Positions 45,718-57,330 are shown, numbered from the stretch's first letter. The stretch is 64,000 nucleotides of DNA from Botryosphaeria dothidea (GCA_011503125.2 WWBZ02000040.1:1240001-1304000); one strand, 5' to 3'. Translations and numbers: made by a program. The notes: generated from the letters alone by a model not told the origin.

Positions 45718-46599
45718 CTATCCCCCCTCTAGGTAGCTTTCGGCCCGAAAGCTTTCTTATAAGTATATATATACTCCTAAGGTCTTTTTTTATTAGAAAT
45801 ACTAATTCTCTTATTATAGTTTTAGCTCGTACCTAGCGTCGTATTATATTAGTCTAGCGTATCGTGGTCCGTTATCGTAGGGTCCCTGCGGCTTCTCCTT
45901 ATACCCGCTATATTCGTCTAGATTTAGTTTATTACGCCGCTTCTTTCTATTCTATCTATTCCGGCTATACTAGAAGAGGTCTTACGTCGTATAAGGCTAT
46001 AGCTTCTTCCGTTAATACGGAGTATAAGTTAGGCCTTTCTTCCTTTTCTTATCGTAGTAGCTAACTATTTCTTAGTTCGGCGCTTAGATTAGGCTCGTAA
46101 GAGTTTAGAGCGCTAGCTTTAAGAGGTAGCTATAGAGATTAATTAGAACGAGGAGGCCGCTAATACTACTACTACTACTACTAATACGACGGCTTAGGCG
46201 GCGTTAGTAGCGGCTTAGTATACTAGTCGCGTAGTAAAGTAGTTACGAACTCGGTAGTAGAAGGAGCGGCGGTTACGTTTATTACTCCGGTCCGTAGAGT
46301 AGCGCGATATAGCTCTATTTTCTTATAAAATACGGTAGCTTAAGTAGGAGGAGCGGGTAGAGCGGAAGGCTACTATTTAAGAGGGCCGTCCTTCTTAGAA
46401 CGTTCCCGAGGTTTCTACCGAAGAGGCTATACCGTATTTATTTAGCGGGTCCGGTAGTAACGTAGCGGGTACCGATAGCGTAATCTCCCGGTAGGCTCCC
46501 GTAGATTAGCTTTAGGTGTTACTAGATTCTTCTTCTAGTTTTACGTCCTAGAAGAACGCTCTAGGGCTAGACGATCTAGGTTTTATCGGTAGAAGTTCG

Positions 46600-49500
46600 C
46601 GAGAAGTTCTAGGTAACTAAGATTTAGTAAGGGTTCCTAGGTATTTTCTAAGTCTTCGTAATTTTTCTATTTAATAAGATATTTAAGCTAACCGTTAGAG
46701 TCTCTTTTACTATCTAGGATTTTTTCGATATTCTATTCCTACGCGTCTTCGGGTTAGATTTCTTCCTCGAGGTATTCCGATATTTAGGCGTTTTAGGGTA
46801 CTAGTTTAAGAAGTACTACGTAGAAGACTAGACTTCGGCGTATATTCTTTAGTAATTTAAGTTTAAATATAATAGAGGAAAGTTTTTATTTAATTTCGAA
46901 GGGACTAATTTTCTTATAATCTAATTTAGGGCTTAGTCGGTTAGTTTTAAGGTTTTTAGTAAGTAGCTAGACTTTATCTCCCTCTTCTAGGGGTAGCGGC
47001 TTCTAGCGCCTTCGGTTATAGTATATAGCTATACGGTAGTTAATAAATTTAATATCTCGGGCGAGGCTTTAGTATAATCCTTTTAGTTATTCTACTTAGA
47101 GTATTTCTTTCTACGCTATATTTTTCTAGAGAATAAGTTCTCTATAGGCTCGGGATTCGAAACCGTAGTTAACGTAGAACGGCGTTTCTTAGATTATTTC
47201 CGCGATTATACTATTATATATAAATTAGGCTAGAGGTAGAAATTCTACCTAGTCGTTTTATTAGTAGTTTACGTAACTTCGTAGGTATTCTTCTAAGGTT
47301 TAATTAAGTCGTTCCGTTTATCCGTCCGTCTAAGGGTGGTAGGCGGTAGATAGCTTATACTTTATTCCGAGTTTATTTATTAGGATCTACTAGAATCGTA
47401 CGCGGAAGCGGGTATCTCGGTCTAAGATAATTATCTCTAGTATTCCGTAGTTTACGAGAATATAGCGTAGGAAGATATATACTAGCTTAGGGACTCCTAA
47501 GACTTCTTTATAGAGGATAAAGTATCTCTATTTCGAGAGTCTATCCGTAATTATTAGAATAGAATCGTAGCGCGTTCTAGTAAGAGGTTCTTTAGACTTA
47601 GATAGTTTAGTAATAAAGTCTAGTACGATAACTTTCTATAGTCGGTCTAGCGGAGTAATTAGCTATAGTTTTCCGTATAGAGCGTAGCGTACTACCTTAT
47701 TTCGGGCGTAGTCCTTATATTCTATAATAAACTAGCGTACTTTTTTTCTAAGATACGGTATATAGAATAATCGCTCTATTCGTTCCGTAGTAGAGTTAAT
47801 ACCGCGGTAGCCGTAGGCTAGAGGTATATAGATATTCTTAATTATTTATCGCTTAAGTCGTTAAGGTACGTAGACTAGCTTCTTAAAGAGGATAGTTCCT
47901 TCTAAGCTTAGTATAAGATTAGAATCTTTCTTAGAGTATTCGCGGATTTACTCTAGAAGTTATTATACTATAGTATTATTTTCGTAGGCTACTCGAATAT
48001 ACTCTTCCTAAGTAATTTCTAAGGAATTAATTTCTTAAGAGAGGTTCGTACTTAGGACTCCCTTCGGATTTTAAGGTCCTACTTAGTTTAGTAATTCCTA
48101 GTTTAAGAATTCTCCTTAATTTTAAAATTCTTCTAGATTATTTATTTATTAATTTAGTAATTCTTAAGGATTTCGCGATCTTTAGTTGTTTTAGGTTCCT
48201 TAGTTTTAGAATTCTAGCCTATTTTAGCTTCTTACCTAATTTCGCGTAATTAGTACTAAGAGACGGATTGCCGCTAGTTCTAGTTACGGACGGTTAAGTT
48301 TAATATTTTCTTCGTTATTTCGTTCTAAGAGTACGAGAGATAGTTCGGGCCGGTTAAGAGTATAGTCGCATCTTCGGCTAAGTACGTCTACCTTCCCGTT
48401 TTCGGATCTCTTACGGTATACTATCTTAAAGTTAAATAAGACTAATTATTCTACCTATCTTACTTACCGTCGGTTAAGAATTTTTATCGTTATAAAGGCT
48501 TCTAGGTTTTAGTAGTTAGAATATACTATTATTTTAAAGTTCGCTCCTTCTAGGTAGTATCTCTATTCTTTAAAGACGATAACGATAGTAAGTAATTCCT
48601 TATCGTAGATATTATAGTTAAGTTCTACGGGGGTTATTTTTCTAGAATAAAAGACTACGGGGTAAAGTCGTTCTTAGTTATCGGGTTAGCTAAGATAGGC
48701 TTCTATAGTATAGTCGGAGGCGTTAGTTTCTAAGTATATTAGTTTATTTAGATCGAATAGTACTAGGACTAGAGCTTCCGTAAAGGCCTTCTTTAGTAGC
48801 TCGAAGGCTTTCTTCTATAGGTCTTACTAGTCGAAGTAAGTATTCTTTCGTATAAGCCGGGTTAAGAATTCCGCGAGTTTAGTATAATCTCGAATAAATC
48901 GCCGGTAGAAGTTAGTAAAGCTTAGAAATAATTATACTTCTCGAAGGTTCTTAGGTATAGACTAGCTAAGAATAGAGTCTACTTTCTTAGAGTCTATTAT
49001 AACTTCGCCGGGTCGGATAATAAATCCTAGGAACTCTACTTCTTAAATATAGAAAGCGTATTTTTCGGGTTTAACCTATAGCTTCCGTTCTTATAGCTTC
49101 TTTAGTACCTTCTCTACGTATTCCTAGTATTCTTCGAGTATTTTAAAGTAGATTAAGATATCGTCGAAGTATACGGTATAGAAGACGTCTAGATATTCGC
49201 GGAGGGTGTCGTTAATTATAGCTTAGAAGGTTACGGGAGCGTTCGTAAGTCTAAAGAGTATAACTAGGTATTTAAATAGTCCGAATCGGCTTCGCCATAC
49301 TATCTTCTATTCTTCCCCTTCCTTAATTCTAATTAGATAATAGCCGTCTCGGAGATCTAGTTTAGTAAAGTATTTTACTTTCCGTAGGCGGTCGCGTAGT
49401 TCGTCGATCCGAGGTAGAGAGTACCGGTTCTTAATAGTAATATCGTTTAAGACTCGGTAGTCTATATATAGTCGTAGTTTACCTCCTAGTTTCGGTATAA

Positions 49501-51800
49501 ATAGGATAGAAGATACTACTAAGGACTGCGAGAGCCGTATATATTCTTTCCGAAGGTAGGTTTCGATATATTTCTTAAGTACTTAGAGTTCTTTTTCTAA
49601 TAGGGAGTATAGGGGTCCGAATTTAGGTATTGTTTCGGGGATTAGGGATATCTTATAATCCTACGGCTAGTATTTAGGTAATATATCCTCTTTAGTTTTT
49701 TCCGTAAAGAGATCGAAGTATCGATACTAAAGGGGTACGTAGTCTAGAGGGTTCTCTAGTTTAGCGGAGCTAACTTATCTTAAGTCGTATCTTATACGTT
49801 CTCGGGGTTCTTAGAGTTTTAGAGTTTTCTAGGGTCTCTAGTTTTTTCTTCGGGGAAGGTAGGCGACTCTATAGGCCTACCGAACTTCTAGGAATTATTA
49901 TATCTCGATCTTAATTCCTTAGAGGGTAGCGCGTACCTAAAATATTCTAGTAGAGTTACCGTTCTTAACTTCTTTTCGAAGGGCTTTCTTAGAGATCTTA
50001 CTAACCCGAACTAGCTTACTCTAGATTAACTACGAATATATTATCGCCGCTATAGTACTAAATAGCTACCGCGCCTCGTTCTTTTCTCTAGACCTAAACT
50101 TTATTTCTTCGGTTTTCTAATCGATATAGAGTTTCTATTTCCGGAGCTAGGGGAGCCCTAGGATAATATCGTATTCTAGAGTTTTTATAATATCTAGATA
50201 GATTCTTTCTCGGTATTTTCCTCGGAATAGTACGAGTTCTTATATTTCTATAAGGATTAGCCCTCCTCTATATATACTAGGCGAGCTATCTACCGTAATA
50301 AGTTCGTAGAGGTATTTCTTCTCTCGGTATCGTATATTATATTTTTCTATAAAGCGGGGGTTAATATAGTTTCCTCCGTCTACTAAATTAATAAGAACTC
50401 TTACTCGTCGTCCGTTAGCGAGTATATTAATAACTAAGTATTTAGCGTATTCGGCCGGGGGTTCCTAGTCTAGTAGTAGGATATAGAATAATCTAATAGA
50501 GTTACCGGTCGTAGTTATAGTTACTTAAAGAAGCGCTAGGGGCTACGCCTCTACCCGCCCTTAGGTTAGAGGCTTCTTTAGTTTTTTATCTTAGGCTAGT
50601 ATCTACTAGATTCTTTAGCTTCTTAGTAGACCTCGTACTTATCGTTAGTATAGTCGGCCTAGTACTATTTAGGGTAAGAATTCTCGGGTTCGGCTACCTA
50701 AGTAGCTATAGTCTAGCGTATATTTCTAGGGTTAGAGGTTTTCTTATATTATCGCGCGTAGTATTTCTTCTTACCGTAGCGGAGATAGAGATCCTTCTTA
50801 CGGCGGCGGTCTTTCTCTTTTTAGAATAGAGGTCCCCTTATTTTAGTACTATCGAGGTCTATAGAGTCGCTTAGAAAGATAGTATATCTTAGTTATCTAG
50901 TATTAGCGGTAGGCCGAGACGTTCTTTCTATTTTCCGTCGTCGATTATATAGGCGCGTGTCGAGTTAGATAGCTACGCGAGTAATCTCTTAGTAGAATTC
51001 GGGTAGTTTAGTCCTAGCGAATTTATCCTTAATATTATCCTTAAGCCCTTTATAGTATATTATTCTTAGGATAGGGTTAGGCTATTAGAGTCGGGAGGCG
51101 TATAGACGGAACTAGGTCGTATAGGTAGCCGCGGAGCTAGTTTACTTAAGGGTCTAGATTCGATATACCGCGTCTTAGTATTAGTTCTTATTCTCGAAGG
51201 TTTCTTAGAGGTTTTTTATAAAGATGTTAAAGCTAAGGAAGAGCTTAGTTATTTCTTTATATTAGTCTACCTTTCCGAAGTCTTCTTAGTAGAATTCGAA
51301 CTATCGGGCTACGTTGCCGCGGAGGTATAATCTAGCGAAGAAGATTTTCTAAGTATTATTTTAGAAGGCCGTTCTAAATAGGTAGAAGTAGGTATTTAGT
51401 TAGCGTAGGAACTCGTCTAGCTTACTTCGGGTACCGTTAAAGATATCTAGTTCTTTAACTTTAAACTTAGGGTTATACGTCTAGGTAGGAGTATTTTCGA
51501 TAGGAGTTAGCGTAGGAATTCGTATAGTACGATTAATAGAGAAGGCTTATCCCCTAATAAAGTATTCTAGAAGAACCTAGCCGTAATCTTCCGATACGTC
51601 TAGTAGGAGTCGAGGTCTACTAATATCGCGAGATAGGGAGGCGACGCCTATAGTATAGGCCTCCGTAATAAAGATACGGGTTTCTAGATTAGGTATACTA
51701 GGGATAATCGGTCTAATATTATTTATTTAGTCCTCCTTATTAGGGAGCGAGGCGCGGATCTCGGTCTAGGTTATTATAGTTAGTTTTTATCGTAGAGGGT
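46600..51800 (-). pseudogene. Gypsy-1 Gag-Pol region, broken
   Basis: The clearest landmark is the reverse transcriptase: the minus strand near 49130-49210 reads INDTLREYLDVF followed by VYFDDILIY, the Gypsy catalytic motif with both aspartates kept. Gag and protease should lie to the right (49.9-51.8 kb) and RNase H and integrase to the left (46.6-48.9 kb), consistent with Gypsy order, but they are too mutated for me to place catalytic residues. Limits are approximate. Confidence 0.72.
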
Positions 51801-51838
51801 TTTTCTTACCTTCGGTGCCTATAAGATAGTAGTTAAAG

Positions 51839-52259
51839 TATTACGCTAAGCCTTAGGAGTAAGGGAACCTAAGGAACTTAGATATCGGGGGGAGGTACGT
51901 AGCGTCTAAGAGTTTTACTACCGCTATCGGGATATTACTCGTATAAGAGAATAGTAGCCGTAGCTAGGTAGAGAAGGTAAATAAGGTAGATATTTAAGTA
52001 ATAATTAGAATTAACTACGAAGGTCCTATCTACTATAAACGAATATAGTCTATATACTATAATTAGCCGGTAGTTAGCTAGACTATAGTATTAGTATAGA
52101 TAGTAGAGTAGCTAATAGCTAAGAATAATCTACTTCTAGGGGTCGGGCTTACTAGCCGCCTAAATAGGTTAAGCGTATTTCGGGGTTCGGCACGTAATAA
52201 TCCGATCCCGCTTATAAGTTTCTACTATACTACTTACTCTACTTCCTAGGCCCGTAATA
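51839..52259 (-). repeat. Gypsy-1 LTR (5' in element orientation)
   Basis: 421 bp, TATTACGCTAAG to CCCGTAATA, followed by the GCTAG duplication and the second half of the SINE. Confidence 0.9.
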
Positions 52260-52610
52260 GCTAGGCGCTTCTAAAAATAAATTTTAAGAGCGCTTTACTA
52301 GCGCTTATAAATAGGTAAGCCGGGACTTCTTACGGCTTAGTTTTAAAATTTATAGTTACCTCTCTCTATAGTTTCTCCTTCTTAGCTACTCTTTCTACTT
52401 TAGATACCGCTACTAGTATATAGAAAAACTATACTAAATAGGGTATCTACGGATACTACTATTATAGATAGAGAAGGTTTTTATCCGGGCTATTCTAAGA
52501 AAGTAGCTACGGTTTCCTCTTCTATATACTCTTATAGATAGCTATAGCTATATAGACCCTCTAGAGAGCTAAATTAGCTTAATTAAATTTATCTATTTAT
52601 CTATATAATT

Positions 52611-53241
52611 TAAGACTTCTAATTTCGTATTAAACTTTATATTTAGCTAATTTTTAGATTAAGAGATATAGTATTCGCTAATAAGTTTTTAATTAGAAAT
52701 AAATAATCTTTCTCGTAATAATTTAGAATATAGATAGAAGTACCTCTTCGTTCGATAAGGTCTATTATAGTAGAGATATTTCTACTAATTCGATTAATTC
52801 GATTAATTTAGTTAATTCGGTTAATTAAATTTAACTCCTTATTTAATAATATTAACTTATAAATTCGAAAGAAGTATAATAAACGGACCTTAGGGGGGCG
52901 GAGAGACGAGGTAACGAAGCCGGTAAAGGTAGTAGAGGTAAAGTAATGCCGAAGTATAAGGGTGTAGTTTAAAGGGCGAGAGTACGAGATGCGAGAGACG
53001 AGGGACGAGGGACGAGGAACGAGGGAGGTAAGCAAGGTCTAATTTAAGGCGTACTAAGTTATACGCGAGAAATACTTATTACTAGACTAAAGAACTAACT
53101 ATAAAGTAGAGGGGCGAGCTTTATATACGTAAAGAACGAACTAAAATACTAGCTTTCTAATTTATAAGTAGGTAAGTCTAGATTTAGATTTTAAATTAAC
53201 GGAGGTAAGGGGTCTAAGCAAGCTACGTTTATAATAAGAAG
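52611..53241. other. Mixed repeat DNA, no gene
   Basis: Contains short tandem words (TTAATTCGAT-type at 52790-52830 and GACGAGG-type at 53000-53030) and the inverted match to 26985-27200. A 75-codon minus frame at 52808-53035 depends on the tandem words and is not called. Mutation is less complete than in Gypsy-1. Confidence 0.45.
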
Positions 53242-53255
53242 TATATTACGCTTAT

Positions 53256-53860
53256 GGCGGGGTGGTGTACTGGTAGGGTACACTTCCACGGTAACCTGGC
53301 CTTTCTGGGGTGGCACAGGTTCTAAGTTCGAATCTTAGACCGCTTACCTACTCGTGGCATGTGCGTCCCACGTTAAAAGCACACGTACCCGCGTTCTCCC
53401 TAGCGGTGATAAGGGGGAAAATCTATAGGTGGTTAGGGTGGGCCATAAGTGGCATGTACGTCCCACTATAAAAGTATACGTACCCGCGTTCTCTCTGGCG
53501 GTAACAAGGGGGAGAAGGGCTAGCTAGGCGCTTCTAAAAATAAATTTTAAGAGCGCTTTACCAGCGCTTATAAATAGGTAAGCCGGGACTTCTTACGGCT
53601 TAGTCTTAAGATTTATAGTCACCTCTCTCTATAGTTCCTCCCTCTTAGCTACTCTTCCTACTTTAGACACCGCTACCGGTATATAGAAAAAACTATACTA
53701 AATAGAGTATCTGCGGATACTACTATTGTAGATAGGGAAGGTTTTTACCCGGGCTATCCCAAGAAAGTAGCCACGGTTTCCCCTTCCATATACCCTTACA
53801 GATAGCCACAGCTGCATGGACCCTTCGGGGAGCTAAATCAGCTTAAAAATTAAATTTATC
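53256..53860 (+). mobile_element. tRNA-derived SINE, copy 3, clean and complete
   Basis: 605 bp with a 14-bp target duplication TATATTACGCTTAT at 53242-53255 and 53861-53874. The head is tRNA-like, with an A-box TGGTGTACTGG (53263-53273) and a B-box AGTTCGAATCT (53325-53335). The body holds a direct tandem duplication of about 95 bp (units starting at 53354 and 53449). The 3' region resembles the LINE 3' end (CAGATAGCCA, GCATGGACCC, GGGAGCTA-like, AATTTATCTAT), which suggests it uses the LINE machinery. CA and TG dinucleotides are normal, unlike the surrounding DNA. It has no protein-coding capacity. Confidence 0.9.
53263..53335 (+). promoter_or_regulatory. Internal pol III promoter of the SINE (A and B boxes)
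   Basis: A-box at 53263-53273 and B-box at 53325-53335, about 62 bp apart, the type 2 RNA polymerase III arrangement of tRNA genes and tRNA-derived SINEs. In mutated copies the A-box becomes TAGTATACTAG while the B-box core GTTCGAATCT survives because it lacks CpA and TpG. Confidence 0.8.
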
Positions 53861-53982
53861 TATATTACGCTTATTCTTATCGATAATCTAATTAATAAGG
53901 TCTTTGTTATAAACGTGGCTTATATAGACTCCTTACTTATTTACCTTCGTTAATTTAAAATCCGGATCTAGACTTACAATTA

Positions 53983-55314
53983 CTAGACAAAAGTCTACGC
54001 GAGTCGCGTACTAAGGCGATCACCCTAATAAAAACCAAAGTCGCCTTTTCTTAATACACGCTTCCTAAAGCTCGTAGTAAGCTACTACTAAGTTAGAATT
54101 AACTAGAGAGATCGATTTTCGCCTTGGTTTTATACTAGTACTTCGTATGCCAGCCCTCTGCCTAGATAACTGCCTCACACCTCCGCTTTATACTACCTAG
54201 TACATTATTAAATAATAACTATAGTAATACCTTCTACGCCTCTTATAATGCCTGCCCAAGCTTCTCTCTAATATAATCTATATTTCTACGTAGTTCACTA
54301 AGCTCTAGATAGAGCCTTAAGACTATAGCCTTAAGGTAAAACCAGAGGTGTTCGATAGGATTTAGATCTGGACTATATAGTGGCCAGTCTATTATATTAA
54401 CACGCTTTTGGGTAAACCAATCGCGTACTTTAATAGCTGTATAGATAGGCGCATTATCCTGCATGAATAGCATGCCTCTGCGCTAAACCTTTGGTATATT
54501 TTGCTCTAGTACTTTAAGATAGGAGTCGGCTGAGTAGCCACCCCTCTTGGATAACGGATCACGTATTATTACGTGTAAGGGTGACCTCCTACGCTTGCCA
54601 GAGAAGCCTGCCCATACTATAATAGATATATCCTTACCCTTTTTATATGGCTGGATTATACCTGGGTCCCACTTCTGGCATGGTGTGCGAAAAACCCACT
54701 CCCTCTCTTCGCCCTTGCCACGCTCTATAGAGCACTTATCTGACTAGATAACCTTAGCCCATTGCGCTTCAGTCCAGTCCACATGCTCAAGCGCCCAGGC
54801 AAGCCTAATTGCTACGTGCTCCTCACGTAGCTCTGGGCGGCCTGCAGCGCGCTATTTCTTAATATTATAGGTGTCCAGGAACCGTAAGAGGGTACGGGCA
54901 CAGCAGGTTACGCCTGTGGCTTCTCTGACCTCCTAATAGATGAACTTTGGATTATTCCGTACGATGCGTAAGATATGCCTTTGGTCTTGATCTGAGAGGA
55001 CCTTTGGCCTGCCGGAACGTAGTTATGAGCGTCCTTCGTTGCGTAATGGCGCGCGGGAGAGGGTGGTGCGAATTGACGATTTAGGCGTGTGTAGCTGCTT
55101 TGAAATCCAGGTGGTTCTGTGACCCATTGCACGCGCGGCAGCCAGCATTCCACGTTAGTATGGAGAGAACTCATAATTCTTATTATGCTCGCCAAAGAGC
55201 TCTTGTAAAGGAGTGCGTTGTGGAGGCATAAGGTGGTATGCAAGGAGGAGAGGTGTGACGCGTGTTGCGCGTTTTGACGCGTCTCGCTTAATTTCGCGCA
55301 GACTTTTGTCCTAG
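53983..55314 (-). mobile_element. Tc1/mariner-like transposon 1
   Basis: 1,332 bp between terminal inverted repeats of the type CTAG(G)ACAAAAGTCTGCGCG, next to TA on both sides. It has exactly the length of the second copy and the opposite orientation. It is inserted upstream of the Gypsy-2 gag fragment. Mutation is moderate. Boundaries may shift by a few bases because the outer bases of both copies are also similar. Confidence 0.82.
54110..55229 (-). pseudogene. Tc1/mariner transposase, broken (element 1)
   Basis: The frame begins at the ATG at 55229 (MPPQRTPLQELFGE) and is interrupted by stops and small shifts. The C-terminal catalytic part is open at 54243-54473: MQDNAPIY carries the second catalytic Asp and SPDLNPIEHLW carries the Glu of the DDE triad (DD34E type). 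The N-terminal half should be the helix-turn-helix DNA-binding part. The enzyme would cut the element out and insert it at TA. It is not functional as it stands. Confidence 0.8.
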
Positions 55315-55329
55315 TACTATAAGCTCTCA

Positions 55330-55998
55330 AGGCCGTATTTAATAATCCTAATGCTTACGCAACGGCTAAACGATCCCTCCTCGCACTTAAACAAGACAAG
55401 TCCTACTCGGCTTACTACTCACGGTTCCTCTCGCTTATCACGACCCTCGGTTAGAAAGAAAACGCAGTTAAGATCTACTACTTCCGCCTTAGCCTTAAAG
55501 AGAACCTTAAGGACCTTCTTATTAGACGGTCTATGCTAATAGAATTCGGAAGATTCGCTAAAGCTTACATTACACTAGACAACCAACTCTATACTCGAAC
55601 TATTAAGAAAAAGACAACCTCAACTCGTATTCCTACCTCGGTTCCTCTCCCTTCTATACCAGCTACTCCTTAACCTTCGTCTCCCGCGCCAACCTCGACT
55701 CCCTAAGGTGAACCTATAGAACTAGATGCTACCGCTCGAAAAGCTTACCGAAAAGCTAATAACCTCTGCGCCTACTGTGGTGACCCTAACCATTAGGTTA
55801 AAGAGTGCCCTAAAGCTAAAGCTAAGGGGCTTAAGCTTAATACGACCTCGCACACGCCCACTACGCTACCAACCACCTCGAATTAACTCCCGACACCCCC
55901 TACAGCGTCAGTCCTCTACGTGTTAAAAAACGTAGAAGGCTAGGTAGCCCCCGGCACCTACCTAGCCCTTGTCCGATCTCCACTTCGAATTACAATCA
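55330..55998 (+). pseudogene. Gypsy-2 Gag with zinc knuckle, partial
   Basis: The frame reads through a few TAG/TAA codons: AKRSLLALKQDKSYSAYY, then KENLKDLLIRR (capsid-like region), then CAYCGDPNH..KECP, a CCHC zinc knuckle with the Trp after His lost to TAG. The Gag N-terminus would lie left of mariner 1 and was not found. It ends at mariner 2. Confidence 0.8.
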
Positions 55999-57330
55999 CT
56001 TGACAAAAGTTCTCGCGTGATTAAGCGAGACGCGTCAAAACGCGTCTCGAGCGCCCACACCTCCAATCTTCGCACCACCAAAATGGCACCACAACGCACT
56101 CCTCTCAAAGAGCTCTTTGGCACACATACTCCCAATCAACACTACTCTCCACATCAACGAGGAAGTTTACTTGCCTGCAAGGCTCTTGGCAAGAAGCCTG
56201 CCTGGTTCCAGAAGCACCTGGGCGTGCCTAAATCTTCGGTACGCTCGACTATGCAGCTCGCGCCATTACGCAACGAAGGGCGCTCCCAATTACGGACTGG
56301 GCGGCCAAAATGTCTTTCAGAAACCGACAAGCGACATATTCTACGCGTGGTGCGAGCCAACCCAAAATTCACGTACCAAGAGGTCCGGGAAGTCACAGGT
56401 GTGACCTGCCATGACCGGACCATCTCTCGACTCTTAGACACCTACAATATAAAGAAATGACGCGCAGCTGGCCGCCCGGAACTCACGGAAGAACATGCTG
56501 CTATCAGACTTGCCTGGGCACTCGAGCATGTGCACTGGACCGAGGCGCAATAGAAGAAAGTCATCTAGTCAGATGAGTGCTCTGTGGAGCGAGGAAAGGG
56601 CCAAAAAAGGGAGTGGTGCTTTCGTACTCCTAGCCAAAAATAGGACCTCCAAATGGTCTAACTATATAAAAAAGGAATAAATATATCTATTATGGTATGG
56701 GCTGGCTTTTCTGGCTTACGAGGAAGGTCTCCTTTACACGTAATGGTACGTGATCCTTTAGCTAAGAGGGGTGGCTATTTAGCCAACTCTTATCTTAAGG
56801 TTCTCGAGGAAAATATACTAAAAGTACATAGAAGAGGTATGACTTTTATGCAGGATAATGCTCTAATTTATACTACAATAAAAGTTAGAGAATAGTTTAA
56901 AAGAAGGCGGATAAATCTATTAGATTGGCCACCTTATTGCCCGGATTTGAATCTAATTGAACATATCTGGTTTTATTTAAAGTCTAAGGCATTAGAGCTA
57001 CATCCAGAGCTTAAATACTTAACCGGATCAGTAGATTTTATTAGAGAGAAGCTGGGAGAAGCATTGCGGGAAGCATAGGAGGCTTTGCCATAATCTTTAT
57101 TTAACTCTATATTAGGTAGTATAAAGCGTAGGTGTAAGGTAGTTATTACAGTAGAGGGCTGGCATACTAAGTATTAGCAAAGAAATAATACTAGCATCCT
57201 TCTTCTTACTTAATTTTAACTTAAAAACAACTTAGTATAAGAGCTAGAAAGCATGCGTTAAGAATTAGTAAGTTGATGGGGTACGAGGGTCATCGCTTCG
57301 GAAGCGCCCGCGCGAGAACTTTTGTCCTAG
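55999..57330 (+). mobile_element. Tc1/mariner-like transposon 2
   Basis: 1,332 bp with inverted ends CTTGACAAAAGTTCTCGCG / CGCGAGAACTTTTGTCCTAG. It is inserted in Gypsy-2 after Gag. It is the same family as the element at 53983-55314 and the same length, in the opposite orientation. The first 450 bp are clean and the remainder carries scattered TAG stops. Confidence 0.85.
56083..57190 (+). pseudogene. Tc1/mariner transposase, broken (element 2)
   Basis: From the ATG at 56083 (MAPQRTPLKELFGTH) 125 codons are open to the TGA at 56458. They include a helix-turn-helix type segment (KPAWFQKHLGVPKSSVRS) and a second DNA-binding segment near TYQEVREVTG. Further on, the same frame gives SDEC near 56570 (first catalytic Asp), MQDNALIY near 56850 (second Asp) and CPDLNLIEHIWF near 56940 (Glu), so the DDE triad is complete. 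Stops are TGA, TAG and TAA; at least most fit C-to-T or G-to-A changes. It is not functional without repair. Confidence 0.83.

Larger units (their letters stand above)
45298..52259 (-). mobile_element. Gypsy-1 LTR retrotransposon, RIP-mutated
   Basis: A 6,962-bp element bounded by 420- and 421-bp LTRs with TATTACG/CGTAATA termini (mutated TGTTACG/CGTAACA) and a perfect GCTAG target duplication. Orientation is minus: the reverse transcriptase motif reads on that strand and a GGGGGG-containing purine run lies beside the 45717 end. CA and TG are very rare throughout, so no gene is intact. Confidence 0.9.
45026..52600 (+). mobile_element. tRNA-derived SINE, copy 2, split by Gypsy-1
   Basis: The SINE head is at 45026-45297 and the rest at 52260-52600. 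Gypsy-1 lies between, flanked by the 5-bp duplication GCTAG taken from the SINE. Removing Gypsy-1 and one GCTAG restores the order seen in the clean copy. The outer word CTATATAATT occurs at 45011-45020 and 52601-52610. Both halves are mutated (for example TATACTAGTAGAG for TGTACTGGTAGGG), so SINE insertion came first, Gypsy-1 second, and mutation affected both. Confidence 0.85.
53172..53977. repeat. Inverted repeat with a SINE near its apex
   Basis: The arm at 53172-53240 and the arm at 53899-53977 are imperfect reverse complements (GTAAGTCTAGAT, TTTTAAATTAACG and ACGTTTATAA blocks in the same order). The arms belong to the same repeat family as 26985-27200. The clean SINE at 53256-53860 landed in the spacer. 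Without it the arms would be about 50 bp apart. Possible origins are two LTRs in opposite orientation or a foldback element. Confidence 0.6.

Noticed and set aside
45864..46064. A 66-codon plus-strand frame within Gypsy-1
   Set aside because: It is antisense to the element, lies in fully mutated DNA and has only the residues expected from CA/TG-free sequence.
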